From contig JAPLQT010000130.1 in assembly GCA_026399515.1 (NCBI GenBank), forward strand, positions 1 to 64,000: a DNA stretch of 64,000 nucleotides, given 5' to 3'. Under the pieces are notes generated by a model that made no database searches, was not told the DNA's origin, and saw only the letters and a list, made by a program, of their open reading frames with translations. The translations under genes were made by a program, and so were the position numbers. The stretch is from Pseudomonadota bacterium (GTDB lineage: Bacteria; Pseudomonadota; Gammaproteobacteria; Burkholderiales; Rhodocyclaceae). Each line of letters begins with the position of its first letter. Position 1 is the first letter of the stretch. Positions 36,603 through 44,403 of the stretch are shown in pieces.

Positions 36603-37196
36603 ATGACAAACGATCAATTCAGGCGCTACGCCGCCATCGCCGCCCTGGTGGCGGTTCCCTTGCTGGTACCCTTGCTGCTGAACGACCCGCTTTCCGGGCC
36701 GCTTTCCCGAAGCGAATGCGTCCGCGTCAAGGCGGTCGGCAGTTCCGGCAAGGTGAAGTTTTCCATCGACGGATTGTCCGGGACGGAGGGCAGGCCGATC
36801 TACGGCGGGCGCAGCTTTGCCCGGATCGAAGGCGGCCGCATCTGCGGCTTCGACGATGCGCCGATGAGTTTCCACGGCAGCACGGAGTTGCCGCCAACGG
36901 CGAGCGTCTGGCTGGTTTCGACGAGCGATAGCGGTCAACACTATTTGTCGCCACGGATACAAATCATGGCGGGCGAATGGGTCGCAAGCGATATTCGCAT
37001 GGGCGGCAATATCGTCACGCTCAGCTTCATGCAAGTGGATACCGCCACGGACCAAGATTTCCGCGCGCAGGTGAACAACCGGAATTGGCGCGTGGAGTGG
37101 CCCGGCGGTGCGATCGAACTGGCAGCTCTGACGTTCGAACAGGAACGCCGGCTGCATCTGTTAGCGAGCATTGCAACTGGGAGGATGACAAAATGA
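36603..37196 (+). CDS. Membrane-anchored protein of unknown function, paralog 1
   Basis: 197 residues. One N-terminal membrane helix (about 9-27, start MTNDQFRRYAAIAAL) anchors a region predicted beta-rich and probably periplasmic, with WLVSTSDSG, YLSP, GEWVASDIRMGG and MQVDT as landmarks. It is clearly related to the next gene along its whole length. I do not recognise the family. The ATG at 36603 matches the paralog start; GTG at 36594 would overlap the permease stop. It lies in the GntR-ABC operon and overlaps the next gene by four bases, so it likely works with the transporter. Confidence 0.75.
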   Translation: MTNDQFRRYAAIAALVAVPLLVPLLLNDPLSGPLSRSECVRVKAVGSSGKVKFSIDGLSGTEGRPIYGGRSFARIEGGRICGFDDAPMSFHGSTELPPTASVWLVSTSDSGQHYLSPRIQIMAGEWVASDIRMGGNIVTLSFMQVDTATDQDFRAQVNNRNWRVEWPGGAIELAALTFEQERRLHLLASIATGRMTK

Positions 37197-37741
37197 CGAA
37201 CGATCGATTGCGGCGCTATGCGGGAATCGCCGGCCTGCTGGCGGTTCCGCTGCTGGTGCCGGCCCTGCTGCACGACAGCTTTTCCAGGACCTCGCCCGCG
37301 ACTAGCTGCGCCAGCGTCAAAATCACCGCCACGTCCGGCAGCGAACGATTTTCGCTGGAACGGCTGGCTATGAAGGGCGGAACCCCGGTCTATGCGGGAG
37401 CCCAATATTCCCAAATCGGGGGAGGCGGTTTCAACGCGATCATCGATGCGCCATTGAGTGCCCGCGGCAGGACCGAGTTGCCGGATACGGCCAGAGTATG
37501 GACGGTGTTGTCGGGTGACAAGAGCGGGTACTACCTGCAATCCCCGCCGGTCGAGATCAGGGACGGCCTATGGGTCGCCGCCAATCTGCGGCCGGGCTGC
37601 AAGATTGCCAAGATACAGTTCCTTGAGGTGGATACGGAAGCCGACAAGCTATTCAGCGAACGTGCGAAGCGTAAGGATTGGGGAGAGTTCCCTCAGTTGC
37701 CCACAGGGGCCAGGGAACTGGCGGCGCTAACGCTCGAATAG
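37193..37741 (+). CDS. Membrane-anchored protein of unknown function, paralog 2
   Basis: 182 residues, starting MTNDRLRRYAGIAGL with one membrane helix (about 9-27). It shares with paralog 1 a conserved Cys just after the helix region, the P-(I/V)-Y-(G/A)-G segment, a W-V-S-D-SG-YYL-SP block and FxxVDT, and ends ARELAALTLE where paralog 1 has AIELAALTFE. GGAGG (37180-37184) precedes the ATG, which overlaps the paralog 1 stop (ATGA). The pair looks like an old tandem duplication. Function is unknown; a periplasmic or surface role beside the ABC transporter is inferred. Confidence 0.75.
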   Translation: MTNDRLRRYAGIAGLLAVPLLVPALLHDSFSRTSPATSCASVKITATSGSERFSLERLAMKGGTPVYAGAQYSQIGGGGFNAIIDAPLSARGRTELPDTARVWTVLSGDKSGYYLQSPPVEIRDGLWVAANLRPGCKIAKIQFLEVDTEADKLFSERAKRKDWGEFPQLPTGARELAALTLE

Positions 37742-37756
37742 GCGCAACGCGGAGAG

Positions 37757-38125
37757 CTAAGTCCTCAGCGCGTATTCGGCGATCGCTGCCACCACCTCGG
37801 CCGCTTCGCCGATAGGCGTCGCCACTTCGATCACCAGTCCGTCGTGGCGAACGCGTGCGGCCTCCAGCAAAGCAGGCAGATCGCGCTTGGTATGGCCGGA
37901 CTGGGCCATGAAAATCGGCACGATGACGATCTCCCGGAAACCGTCGGCAACCAGGCCTGCGATGGTCTCCGGCAGTTGCGGCGCGATGAACTCCAGGAAA
38001 GCCACTTCCACGCGCGCCTCCGGTAGACGCGTCAACATGGCCTCGCGGATGGCGAGGATGGGCTGGGCCCAATCCGGATTGCGTGCGCCATGGGCGAAGA
38101 GGATTTTAGCCTTCATGTCCTTCAT
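37757..38125 (-). CDS. Small CbiX/SirB-like sirohydrochlorin chelatase family protein
   Basis: 122 residues, the size of the one-domain CbiX-S form. The metal-binding residues fit the family: His12 in LFAHGARNPDW and His78 in QSGHTKRDLP. These enzymes insert Co2+ or Fe2+ into sirohydrochlorin for cobalamin or siroheme. The family usually has HGS where this has HGA. The ATG at 38125 overlaps the MFS transporter stop by four bases. No other tetrapyrrole gene is in the window, so the role is open. Confidence 0.8.
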   Translation of the reverse strand: MKDMKAKILFAHGARNPDWAQPILAIREAMLTRLPEARVEVAFLEFIAPQLPETIAGLVADGFREIVIVPIFMAQSGHTKRDLPALLEAARVRHDGLVIEVATPIGEAAEVVAAIAEYALRT

Positions 38126-39393
38126 GCCGTTTCCTTCCAGATATTGCGGCAGCCGGTCTCGCGTACCAGCAGGGTGGACAGGCAGCCGAAGAGTGCGGCA
38201 CCGGCCATCAGCAGCATGCCCACATGGTAGTCGGCAGCCGCATAATTCCTCACCCCTTCCACTACTACGCCATGCGTCGCCAGCCAACTGCGGTCCATGG
38301 CCCAGCCGACCAGCGGCTGCAATATGGCCGGGCCGAGGAACACCCCGACATTCACCACGCTGGTCGCCATCCCGGCGAGCAGCGGCGGATTGACCTCCTT
38401 GGCGCAAGCCCATGACAACGTCAAGCTTGCGGTGAGCAAGCCCATCATCAGGCAGAACGGATAGGTAAGCGACAGCGGCATCGTCACGCCGGACAGCCAC
38501 ACTAGCCAGCCCAGCGCATGCAACGAGCTGCCGACCAACATGATGGGTTTGCGGCGCCCGAAGTGATCGGAGATCCGTCCCCACAGCGCCGCACCGACAG
38601 CGAAACCGAGGAAGTACAGGCTGATGTGGTTGGAGGCGACCGCCCGCGTCATGCCCAGTACCTGGGTGAAATAGGGCACCGCCCACAAGCCGGCAAAACC
38701 GAAGAAGCTGCCGGCGATACCCAGATTCACGAAGAAACCGGGCCAGGTAGCGCGATTCTTCAACACGGTGAGCAAGCCGGCAAACCATGCGCTGCGGTCG
38801 ATGCGCGCCCCGCTACGGTGCTGCTGGCCGGGAACGACCGGTCCGTCGCTGACCAGAAATAAACTGGCGACGCCGATGATCAAGGACAACACGCCGACGG
38901 CTGCGAAGATTTCGCGCCATGACGCGACCTGGGTCAGCCAAGCGAGCGGCGCTCCCGCGAGTATCGAGCCGAGGTTGCCGATCAGCATGCACAAGCCGTT
39001 GATGGTGGCGAAGCGGCTCTCCTCGAACCAGACGGCGATCAGCTTCAGCATCGCGATGAAGGTCACCGACACGCCCAGGCCCACTAGGGCGCGGCCGGCG
39101 AAAGCCAGTTCGAAGCTGGTCGCCAGGCCGAACAGCAGGGAGCCGACCCCGGCCACCAGTCCGCCGAGAAACAGTATCTTGCGCGGTCCCAGGGTGTCGG
39201 CGAGGATGCCGGTGGGCACCTGCATCAGCGTGTAGATGTAGAAGTAGGTGGCGGCCAGCGAGCCGAGCGCGGCGGCGCCGATCTGAAAAGCGGCGGCCAG
39301 ATCCTGGGCGATCGCCGCGGGCGCGACGCGATGGAAGAACGACAGTAGATAGGCCGCGACCGCCAGCCCGAGTGCTAAGGTGCGCCGGTTCAT
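38122..39393 (-). CDS. MFS transporter
   Basis: 423 residues, 12 hydrophobic segments in two halves joined by a hydrophilic loop (about 190-210, VVPGQQHRSGARIDRS). The MFS signature GRISDHFGRRKP follows the loop, and the N-half has the matching GILADTLGPRK. It begins MNRRTLALGLAVAAYLLSFFHRVAPA, typical of anion or metabolite:H+ symporters. The substrate is unknown. It is translationally coupled to the downstream CbiX-like gene and lies 18 bp past the NhaD-like gene, so the three may form one transcript. Confidence 0.88.
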   Translation of the reverse strand: MNRRTLALGLAVAAYLLSFFHRVAPAAIAQDLAAAFQIGAAALGSLAATYFYIYTLMQVPTGILADTLGPRKILFLGGLVAGVGSLLFGLATSFELAFAGRALVGLGVSVTFIAMLKLIAVWFEESRFATINGLCMLIGNLGSILAGAPLAWLTQVASWREIFAAVGVLSLIIGVASLFLVSDGPVVPGQQHRSGARIDRSAWFAGLLTVLKNRATWPGFFVNLGIAGSFFGFAGLWAVPYFTQVLGMTRAVASNHISLYFLGFAVGAALWGRISDHFGRRKPIMLVGSSLHALGWLVWLSGVTMPLSLTYPFCLMMGLLTASLTLSWACAKEVNPPLLAGMATSVVNVGVFLGPAILQPLVGWAMDRSWLATHGVVVEGVRNYAAADYHVGMLLMAGAALFGCLSTLLVRETGCRNIWKETA

Positions 39394-39411
39394 CGAGTCG
39401 TCTGGCGCACC

Positions 39412-40749
39412 TCAGCGGAGGACGCCGGACACCTGTGCCTGGACCACTACCGGCTTCTTGTGCGGCGCTTCGGGGTGCCAACCCAGGGTGAAGTTGAGCA
39501 CGGCGAAGCCCACCACATAGGCCAGTGCCACATGCCAGCCATACTTCAGCCAGTTGCCCACCGATCGCGCCTCCGGATACATGGTGGACAATGCGACCCC
39601 GGCCGATGAACCGAACCAGATCATCGACCCACCGAAGCCGACGCCATAGGCCAGGAAACCCCAGTCGTAGCCGCCCTGCTTGAGTGCCAGCGCGGTCAGT
39701 GGAATATTATCGAAGACGGCTGAGACGAAGCCCAGACCGAGCGCCACCATTGCGGAAGCCGGTGGAAGTTTCTCGACCGGCATCATCGAGGCGCAGCTCA
39801 CCAGCGAGAGCAGGAAGACCGTGCCCTTGAAGGTTTCCGGCAACACCTCCCAGTCGGGCCGGCGCAGCGGAATGCTGACCAGGATCGCCAGCCAGACGGC
39901 GGCACCGATGAAGGGAAAGAGATCGGCCAGATCGCCGTAACTCACGTTGACGACCACATTGGCAACGATAGCCGCGACGAGTATCAACACCACGATGCCG
40001 ACCCTGGCCCAGTCGACATGCGTATGCTCATGGGTATGCTTGATGATCGGCGAATAGGCATGCTGCTGCCTGGCGGCGAAATACGCGGTGATGCACAACG
40101 CCACGCCCGCGGCCACATAGGCCTCCAGCACATTCAACGGATTGACGCCATCGATCCACATCATGGTGGTGGTGGTGTCGCCGACCACGCTGCCGGAGCC
40201 GCCGGCATTGGAGGCGGCGACGATGCCGGCAAGGTAGCCGACATGCACCTTGGCCTTGAACAACTGGTGGGCCATCGCCCCGCCAATCAAGGCCGCGGCG
40301 ATGTTGTCGAGAAAGCTGGAGAGCACGAATACCATCACCAGCAATACGAAGCCGCCCTTCCACTCACCCGGCAGGTACTTCGGCAATACCACTGGCACAT
40401 GGCTCTTCTCGAAGTGGCGGGACAACAGCGCGAAGCCCATCAGCAGGCAGAACAGGTTGGCCAGCACCACCCATTCGTGACCGAAATGCATGGCCAGTCC
40501 GGCCAAACCGGCGCCGGTCTTGAAGCCGGTGAATATCAGCTTATACACGGTGATGGAGGCCAGCCCGATCAATGCGACATACAGCGTGTAGTTGTGGAAC
40601 AGCGCAACGCCGAGCAGGGTCGCCGCAAACAGGATGAAATCGACCGGAATGCCAGCCACGGCCGGACCGTCGGCCGCCCATGCGGCCGGGGCGAAAAGCA
40701 ACGTCAGAAGAACGATGGGCAGCACGCGAAGGGCTACGATGGGCTTCAT
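39412..40749 (-). CDS. NhaD-type Na+/H+ antiporter (ion transporter superfamily)
   Basis: 445 residues with a signal-like first helix and about 11-12 membrane segments. SSFLDNIAAALIGG and ASNAGGSGSVVGDTTTTMMW match the two conserved NhaD motifs (DN...T and NAGG...GD.TTTMLW). A His-rich cytoplasmic loop (HTHEHTH, about 235) is a possible pH or metal sensor. NhaD exchanges Na+ or Li+ for protons at alkaline pH. MKPIVA at 40749 has GGAG upstream; the 40 codons before it are not conserved-looking. An nhaR regulator gene lies 1.6 kb away. Confidence 0.82.
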   Translation of the reverse strand: MKPIVALRVLPIVLLTLLFAPAAWAADGPAVAGIPVDFILFAATLLGVALFHNYTLYVALIGLASITVYKLIFTGFKTGAGLAGLAMHFGHEWVVLANLFCLLMGFALLSRHFEKSHVPVVLPKYLPGEWKGGFVLLVMVFVLSSFLDNIAAALIGGAMAHQLFKAKVHVGYLAGIVAASNAGGSGSVVGDTTTTMMWIDGVNPLNVLEAYVAAGVALCITAYFAARQQHAYSPIIKHTHEHTHVDWARVGIVVLILVAAIVANVVVNVSYGDLADLFPFIGAAVWLAILVSIPLRRPDWEVLPETFKGTVFLLSLVSCASMMPVEKLPPASAMVALGLGFVSAVFDNIPLTALALKQGGYDWGFLAYGVGFGGSMIWFGSSAGVALSTMYPEARSVGNWLKYGWHVALAYVVGFAVLNFTLGWHPEAPHKKPVVVQAQVSGVLR

Positions 40750-40901
40750 GGCAACTCCGGCAGTTGGTCCGATGGATTCTAGCATTGGATGCCTGCCCCA
40801 CTCACTGGCGTGAAATACCGACAGCCTACAGGGAACCAGCGTGGGTCTCCGCGCAACACGCCGCTTCACGTCAGCGGCATGGCCATGACAAACCCGTTGA
40901 A

Positions 40902-41386
40902 TCAGTCGGCGGCGGCGAGCAGCAGCAATCCCAACACTCCGCCAATGCCCACCGGGATGCCATAGCGTTCCAGATTCGACACGGCGTCCCCCGCCACCAC
41001 TTCCACCGGGACGCTAGTCAGTTCGAGCACGCGGTTGGTGACCGAGGCCTCGAGCATGCGCGTGAGCGAATTCTTGCGCGCCGTGCTCATGACGCTGTGA
41101 TCGCAGTTCAGGCGTCGTGCCGCCGCGGCAATGACTTCTCGGTGTGCGCAATACTGGCGGCGTCGAGCATCCGGCGCGCCGGCCGCAGTGCCTTCTCGGC
41201 TTCGTCGCGATGGAAGGCGTCACGGCTCTTGCGGCTTGCGAACTGGGCGATGTTCTTTGAAAACGGCGCCTGGACATTCAACAGATGGACTTCCGTCTCT
41301 CCGCTTTTCGCACAGGCTGTGATGACATGCCGCACCGCATGCTGCGAGTTGCGGGAGTTGTCTACCGGAACAAGTATTTTCAACAT
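40902..41386 (-). pseudogene. Universal stress protein (UspA family), frameshifted
   Basis: A UspA domain begins at ATG 41386 (MLKILVPVDNS) behind a perfect AAGGAGG ribosome binding site. After MLDAASIAHTE the frame is lost and stops at 41108, while the expected continuation (EVIAAAARRLNCDHSVMSTARK...) follows in another frame to 40902. The loss is near 41136-41143, where the ATP-binding GDPA-type stretch expected in UspA is missing. The tail ends in a hydrophobic RYGIPVGIGGVLGLLLLAAAD segment known from betaproteobacterial Usp proteins. Either mutation or sequencing error. Confidence 0.75.
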
Positions 41387-42148
41387 GGTGGATCCTCCTT
41401 CAGAATTGCCGGCCGCCGGCGACCCGGCAAAGCCCTGCCGGGTGAGGCGCGCGAGCCTCGCGCTGATTCTCGATTCGAGCCGGTGATGGTTCCTGACGAA
41501 ACCGGCCCACAGCACCCCGAACACGGTCACCGCGTAGAGCAACGGCACGGTGAACCGATACGCGCCGAGTGCGTCCTGCAACAACGGTTCGCTGGTGACC
41601 ATCTTGACCGCCGTCCAGGCCAGGACACCGGCACCCAGGTAGACGAAACCCGGATAACGCTCGACGAAGCGCAGCAGCAGGGTGCTGCCGCCGACCACGA
41701 TGGGAATGCTGATGAGCAGGCCGAGAGCGACCAGCATGAAACTGCCGTGCGCCGCGCCCGCGACGGCCAGCACGTTGTCCAGACCCATCACCATGTCGGC
41801 AAACACAATGGTCTTGAGGGCGCCCCAAAAGGTGCTGGCCGTCTTGACACCCACGCCATCCGCGCCATCCTCCTCGGGCAGCAGCAAGCGGTAGGCGATC
41901 CAGACCAGCATCGCGCCGCCGAAGAACAGCAAGCCGGGAATCTTCAGCAGCCAGACCACGATCAGGGTCATCGAAGTACGCAGCACGATCGCTCCGACGG
42001 TGCCCCAAAGAATCGCCCGTTTTTGCAGGCGCTTCGGAACATTGCGCGCCGCCAGCGCGATGACGATCGCATTATCGCCGGCGAGCACCAGATCGATGAC
42101 GACGATCGCCAACAGCGCGGAAAGAAACTCGATGGAGAGCAGTTCCAT
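41108..42148 (-). CDS. TerC/YjbE family membrane protein, running in frame into truncated UspA
   Basis: 346 residues as read. Residues 1-235 are a TerC family integral membrane protein of 6-7 helices with the paired acidic motifs DLVLAGDNAIVIAL and MGLDNVLAVAGAA; relatives take part in metal (Mn2+) export or tellurite resistance. The frame does not stop before uspA: it passes through the AAGGAGG ribosome binding site, read as EGGST, into MLKILVPV at residue 255, and ends at the frameshifted uspA stop. This is either a real fusion with internal re-initiation or loss of the terC stop. Confidence 0.8.
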   Translation of the reverse strand: MELLSIEFLSALLAIVVIDLVLAGDNAIVIALAARNVPKRLQKRAILWGTVGAIVLRTSMTLIVVWLLKIPGLLFFGGAMLVWIAYRLLLPEEDGADGVGVKTASTFWGALKTIVFADMVMGLDNVLAVAGAAHGSFMLVALGLLISIPIVVGGSTLLLRFVERYPGFVYLGAGVLAWTAVKMVTSEPLLQDALGAYRFTVPLLYAVTVFGVLWAGFVRNHHRLESRISARLARLTRQGFAGSPAAGNSEGGSTMLKILVPVDNSRNSQHAVRHVITACAKSGETEVHLLNVQAPFSKNIAQFASRKSRDAFHRDEAEKALRPARRMLDAASIAHTEKSLPRRHDA

Positions 42149-42283
42149 ATTACCTGCTCCTCAATTCGCGCCCGGCATGGCGGTGAAAGATGGACCTGGT
42201 GTCGGGAGAAAAATCCGCATGGCGTCGCTGACCTGGTGGAATGGAAACACCGTCAGCATAGGCCGGGCTGGGTCTCGATACAA

Positions 42284-42320
42284 TTCGAATATAATGTATG
42301 ATCTATTCGAGAAACTCGAA
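42284..42320. promoter_or_regulatory. Palindromic TTCGA sites between terC and nhaR
   Basis: TCGAATA (42285-42291) and TATTCGA (42304-42310) are a perfect inverted repeat with a 12-bp spacer. TTCGAG-AAA-CTCGAA (42306-42320) is a second perfect inverted repeat sharing its right arm. A TATAAT box (42290-42295) overlaps the first. LysR regulators bind such T-N11-A palindromes upstream of divergent targets, so this is the likely NhaR site controlling nhaR and terC-uspA. Confidence 0.6.
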
Positions 42321-42328
42321 CTATCGTC

Positions 42329-43234
42329 ATGGCCGCACTCAATTTCAAACATCTGCGTTACTTCTGGGTAGTGGCCAAGGCGGGTGGCATCGCCCGGGCC
42401 GCCGAACGCCTGCACCTGACGCCGCAGACCATCAGCGGGCAGATCAGCCTGTTCGAGGAACTGCTGGGATACCAACTCTTCGCGCGAGTCGGGCGCCGCC
42501 TCGAACTCACCGACGCCGGCCGGGTGGTCTTGAGCTACGCCGACGAAATCTTCACCCTGGGCGAGGAGCTGGAAGGTGTCCTGCGCAACCCCGCGGCGGG
42601 CCGGCCCCTACAGTTCAGGGTCGGGATAGCCGATGCGGTGCAGAAAGTGGTGACCTACCGCCTGCTGGAACCGGCGATAGCCTTGAAAGAACCGTTGCGC
42701 ATGGTGTGCCGCGAAGGAAAGATTGCCAGTCTCCTGGCCGACCTGGCGGTCCACCGCCTGGATATCGTGGTCGCCGACGGCCCGATGCCGGCCACGGCCA
42801 ACATCAAGGGCTTCAATCACCTGCTGGGCGAGTGCGGACTGACGTTCTTCGCCACGGCCAAGCTGGCGCGGAAACTCCGCGGAGGCTTCCCGCGGTGCCT
42901 CGATGGCGCGCCGCTACTGCTGCCGGGCGAGGATGCGGCGGTCAGGCCCAAGCTTTTGCGCTGGCTCGACGCAAAGCGTATCCAGCCCCGCGTCGTTGGC
43001 GAATTCGACGATGGCGCCTTGATGAACGCCTTCGGCCGTGCCGGAGCAGGAGTCTTCGCGGCGCCGACGGCGATCGTCGAACAAGTGCGTCAACAGTACG
43101 CGGTGGCCGCCATCGGAGCTACCGTCGAGGTCACGGAGCAGTTTTACGCCATCTCGGTGGAACGCCGCCTCACCCACCCCGCGGTGATCGCCATTACTTC
43201 CGCCGCGCGCCAGGAATTGTTTCGCCGGCGCTAG
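42329..43234 (+). CDS. nhaR: LysR family transcriptional activator NhaR
   Basis: 301 residues. The N-terminal helix-turn-helix (LNFKHLRYFWVVAKAGGIARAAERLHLTPQTISGQISLFEELLG) is almost a signature of NhaR; FNHLLGECGLTFFA and the overall length agree. NhaR activates Na+/H+ antiporter genes in response to Na+. Here it is divergent from terC-uspA and close to an NhaD-like antiporter gene, consistent with a cation stress regulon. The ATG is inside the palindromic regulatory region. Confidence 0.92.
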   Translation: MAALNFKHLRYFWVVAKAGGIARAAERLHLTPQTISGQISLFEELLGYQLFARVGRRLELTDAGRVVLSYADEIFTLGEELEGVLRNPAAGRPLQFRVGIADAVQKVVTYRLLEPAIALKEPLRMVCREGKIASLLADLAVHRLDIVVADGPMPATANIKGFNHLLGECGLTFFATAKLARKLRGGFPRCLDGAPLLLPGEDAAVRPKLLRWLDAKRIQPRVVGEFDDGALMNAFGRAGAGVFAAPTAIVEQVRQQYAVAAIGATVEVTEQFYAISVERRLTHPAVIAITSAARQELFRRR

Positions 43235-43277
43235 CGCCGCGAAGTGCGGGAAATTCCGAGTGTGAAACTCGCAGACG

Positions 43278-43306
43278 CCGATGCCGCGGACAAGCCGCGG
43301 CATCGG
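43278..43306. terminator. Strong hairpin between convergent nhaR and TRAP genes
   Basis: CCGATGCCGCGG and CCGCGGCATCGG form a perfect 12-bp stem with a 5-nt loop. There is no T-tract on either side, so it may act as an RNA-stabilising or rho-assisted 3' end and not as a classic terminator. Confidence 0.55.
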
Positions 43307-43342
43307 TCGAACACTGGGCGCGTATTGGCCCGTCTACAGCGC

Positions 43343-44383
43343 TTACTGATACTTCTTCAGCAATGCCCTGGCATCGTCCAGCAAGGCCTTGCCGTTGGCG
43401 CCGCGAGCGTTCGCTTCCTTGATCCAGTCATCATCGACGTTCTCGGTCGCCTTCTGCCAGCGCTTATACTCATCGGCGCTGATGGTGATGAAGGTGTTCT
43501 TGCGATCCTGGGCGATCTTGCGCGACGGGACCGTCGTGGCGTCGAAGACCTTGCCCGCCCAGACCGAAGCTTCACGGCCGCTGTTATTGTCGATGACCTT
43601 CTTCAAGTCGGCCGGCAGACCGTCGTACTTGGCCTGGTTCATGGCAAACACGAATATCGTGTTGGAGATCTTGGGCTGGCCGGGTGCCGTTTCGGTATGA
43701 AACTTGGTGATCTCCTGCATCTTGAACGGCGTCATCACCTCCCACGGCAAGCTGGCGCCGTCCACCACGCCCTTGGCGATAGACTCGGGCACCGCCGGCG
43801 CCGGCATCTGCACCGGGATCGCCCCGAGCGCGGTCAGCATCTTGGCGTTGAGCCGCGTCGCGGCGCGAATCTTCAGACCCTTGATATCCTCCAGCGACTT
43901 GACCGCCTTGGTGCCGAATTGCAGTTGCGCGCCGTCATGCAAGTGCATGAACAGCACCTTGGTTCCCTTGAACTCGTCCAGTGCATTCTTCTGGACATAG
44001 TCCCAGAGGGCGGGGCTGGCTTTCTCGGCGGTGTCGACCATGAACGGCAGTTCGAATACCTCGGACTTGATGAAGCGCCCGGCCTGGTAGGTCGGCACCG
44101 TCCAGGTGATGTCCGATATGCCGTCGCGCGCCTGGTCGAACAGTTGCGCCGGCGTGCCGCCGAGCTGCATGGCGGGATAGATCTGGCACTTCAGCTTGCC
44201 GCCGGATTCCTTGTTGACCTTGTCGCACCACGGCCCGATCAGGCCGACCTGGGCGTTCGAATTGGGTGGCAGGAAGTGAGCCACTTTGAGCGTCACTTCC
44301 TGGGCACCGGCCAGGCTCGCGGCGCCAGCAGTCAGCGCAATGGCGACGGCGGCAAATACCTTGCATGTCTTGAGCAATTTCAT
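43343..44383 (-). CDS. TRAP transporter substrate-binding protein, DctP family
   Basis: 346 residues. A Sec signal peptide (MKLLKTCK, hydrophobic core, cleavage after ASLAGA) leads into a DctP periplasmic binding fold: VTLKVAHFLPPNSN, LKCQIYPAMQLGG, GLKIRAATRLNAKML (with the conserved Arg that holds the ligand carboxylate) and GVVDGASLPWEV. It captures an organic acid for the DctQM permease. ATG 44383 has GGAGAA upstream. The conserved Arg supports a carboxylate ligand; its identity is not readable, though a tannase nearby makes an aromatic acid thinkable. Confidence 0.92.
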   Translation of the reverse strand: MKLLKTCKVFAAVAIALTAGAASLAGAQEVTLKVAHFLPPNSNAQVGLIGPWCDKVNKESGGKLKCQIYPAMQLGGTPAQLFDQARDGISDITWTVPTYQAGRFIKSEVFELPFMVDTAEKASPALWDYVQKNALDEFKGTKVLFMHLHDGAQLQFGTKAVKSLEDIKGLKIRAATRLNAKMLTALGAIPVQMPAPAVPESIAKGVVDGASLPWEVMTPFKMQEITKFHTETAPGQPKISNTIFVFAMNQAKYDGLPADLKKVIDNNSGREASVWAGKVFDATTVPSRKIAQDRKNTFITISADEYKRWQKATENVDDDWIKEANARGANGKALLDDARALLKKYQ

Positions 44384-44403
44384 TTGGTTCTCCTCCAATG
44401 TAA

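Noticed and set aside
40860-40878. Terminator between uspA and the NhaD-like gene (GCCGCT/AGCGGC hairpin)
   Set aside because: Only a 6-bp stem with no T-tract on either strand; too weak to call.
40902-41090. Separate 62-residue gene starting MSTARK
   Set aside because: It is the C-terminal part of the frameshifted UspA; the sequence before its ATG continues the same domain.
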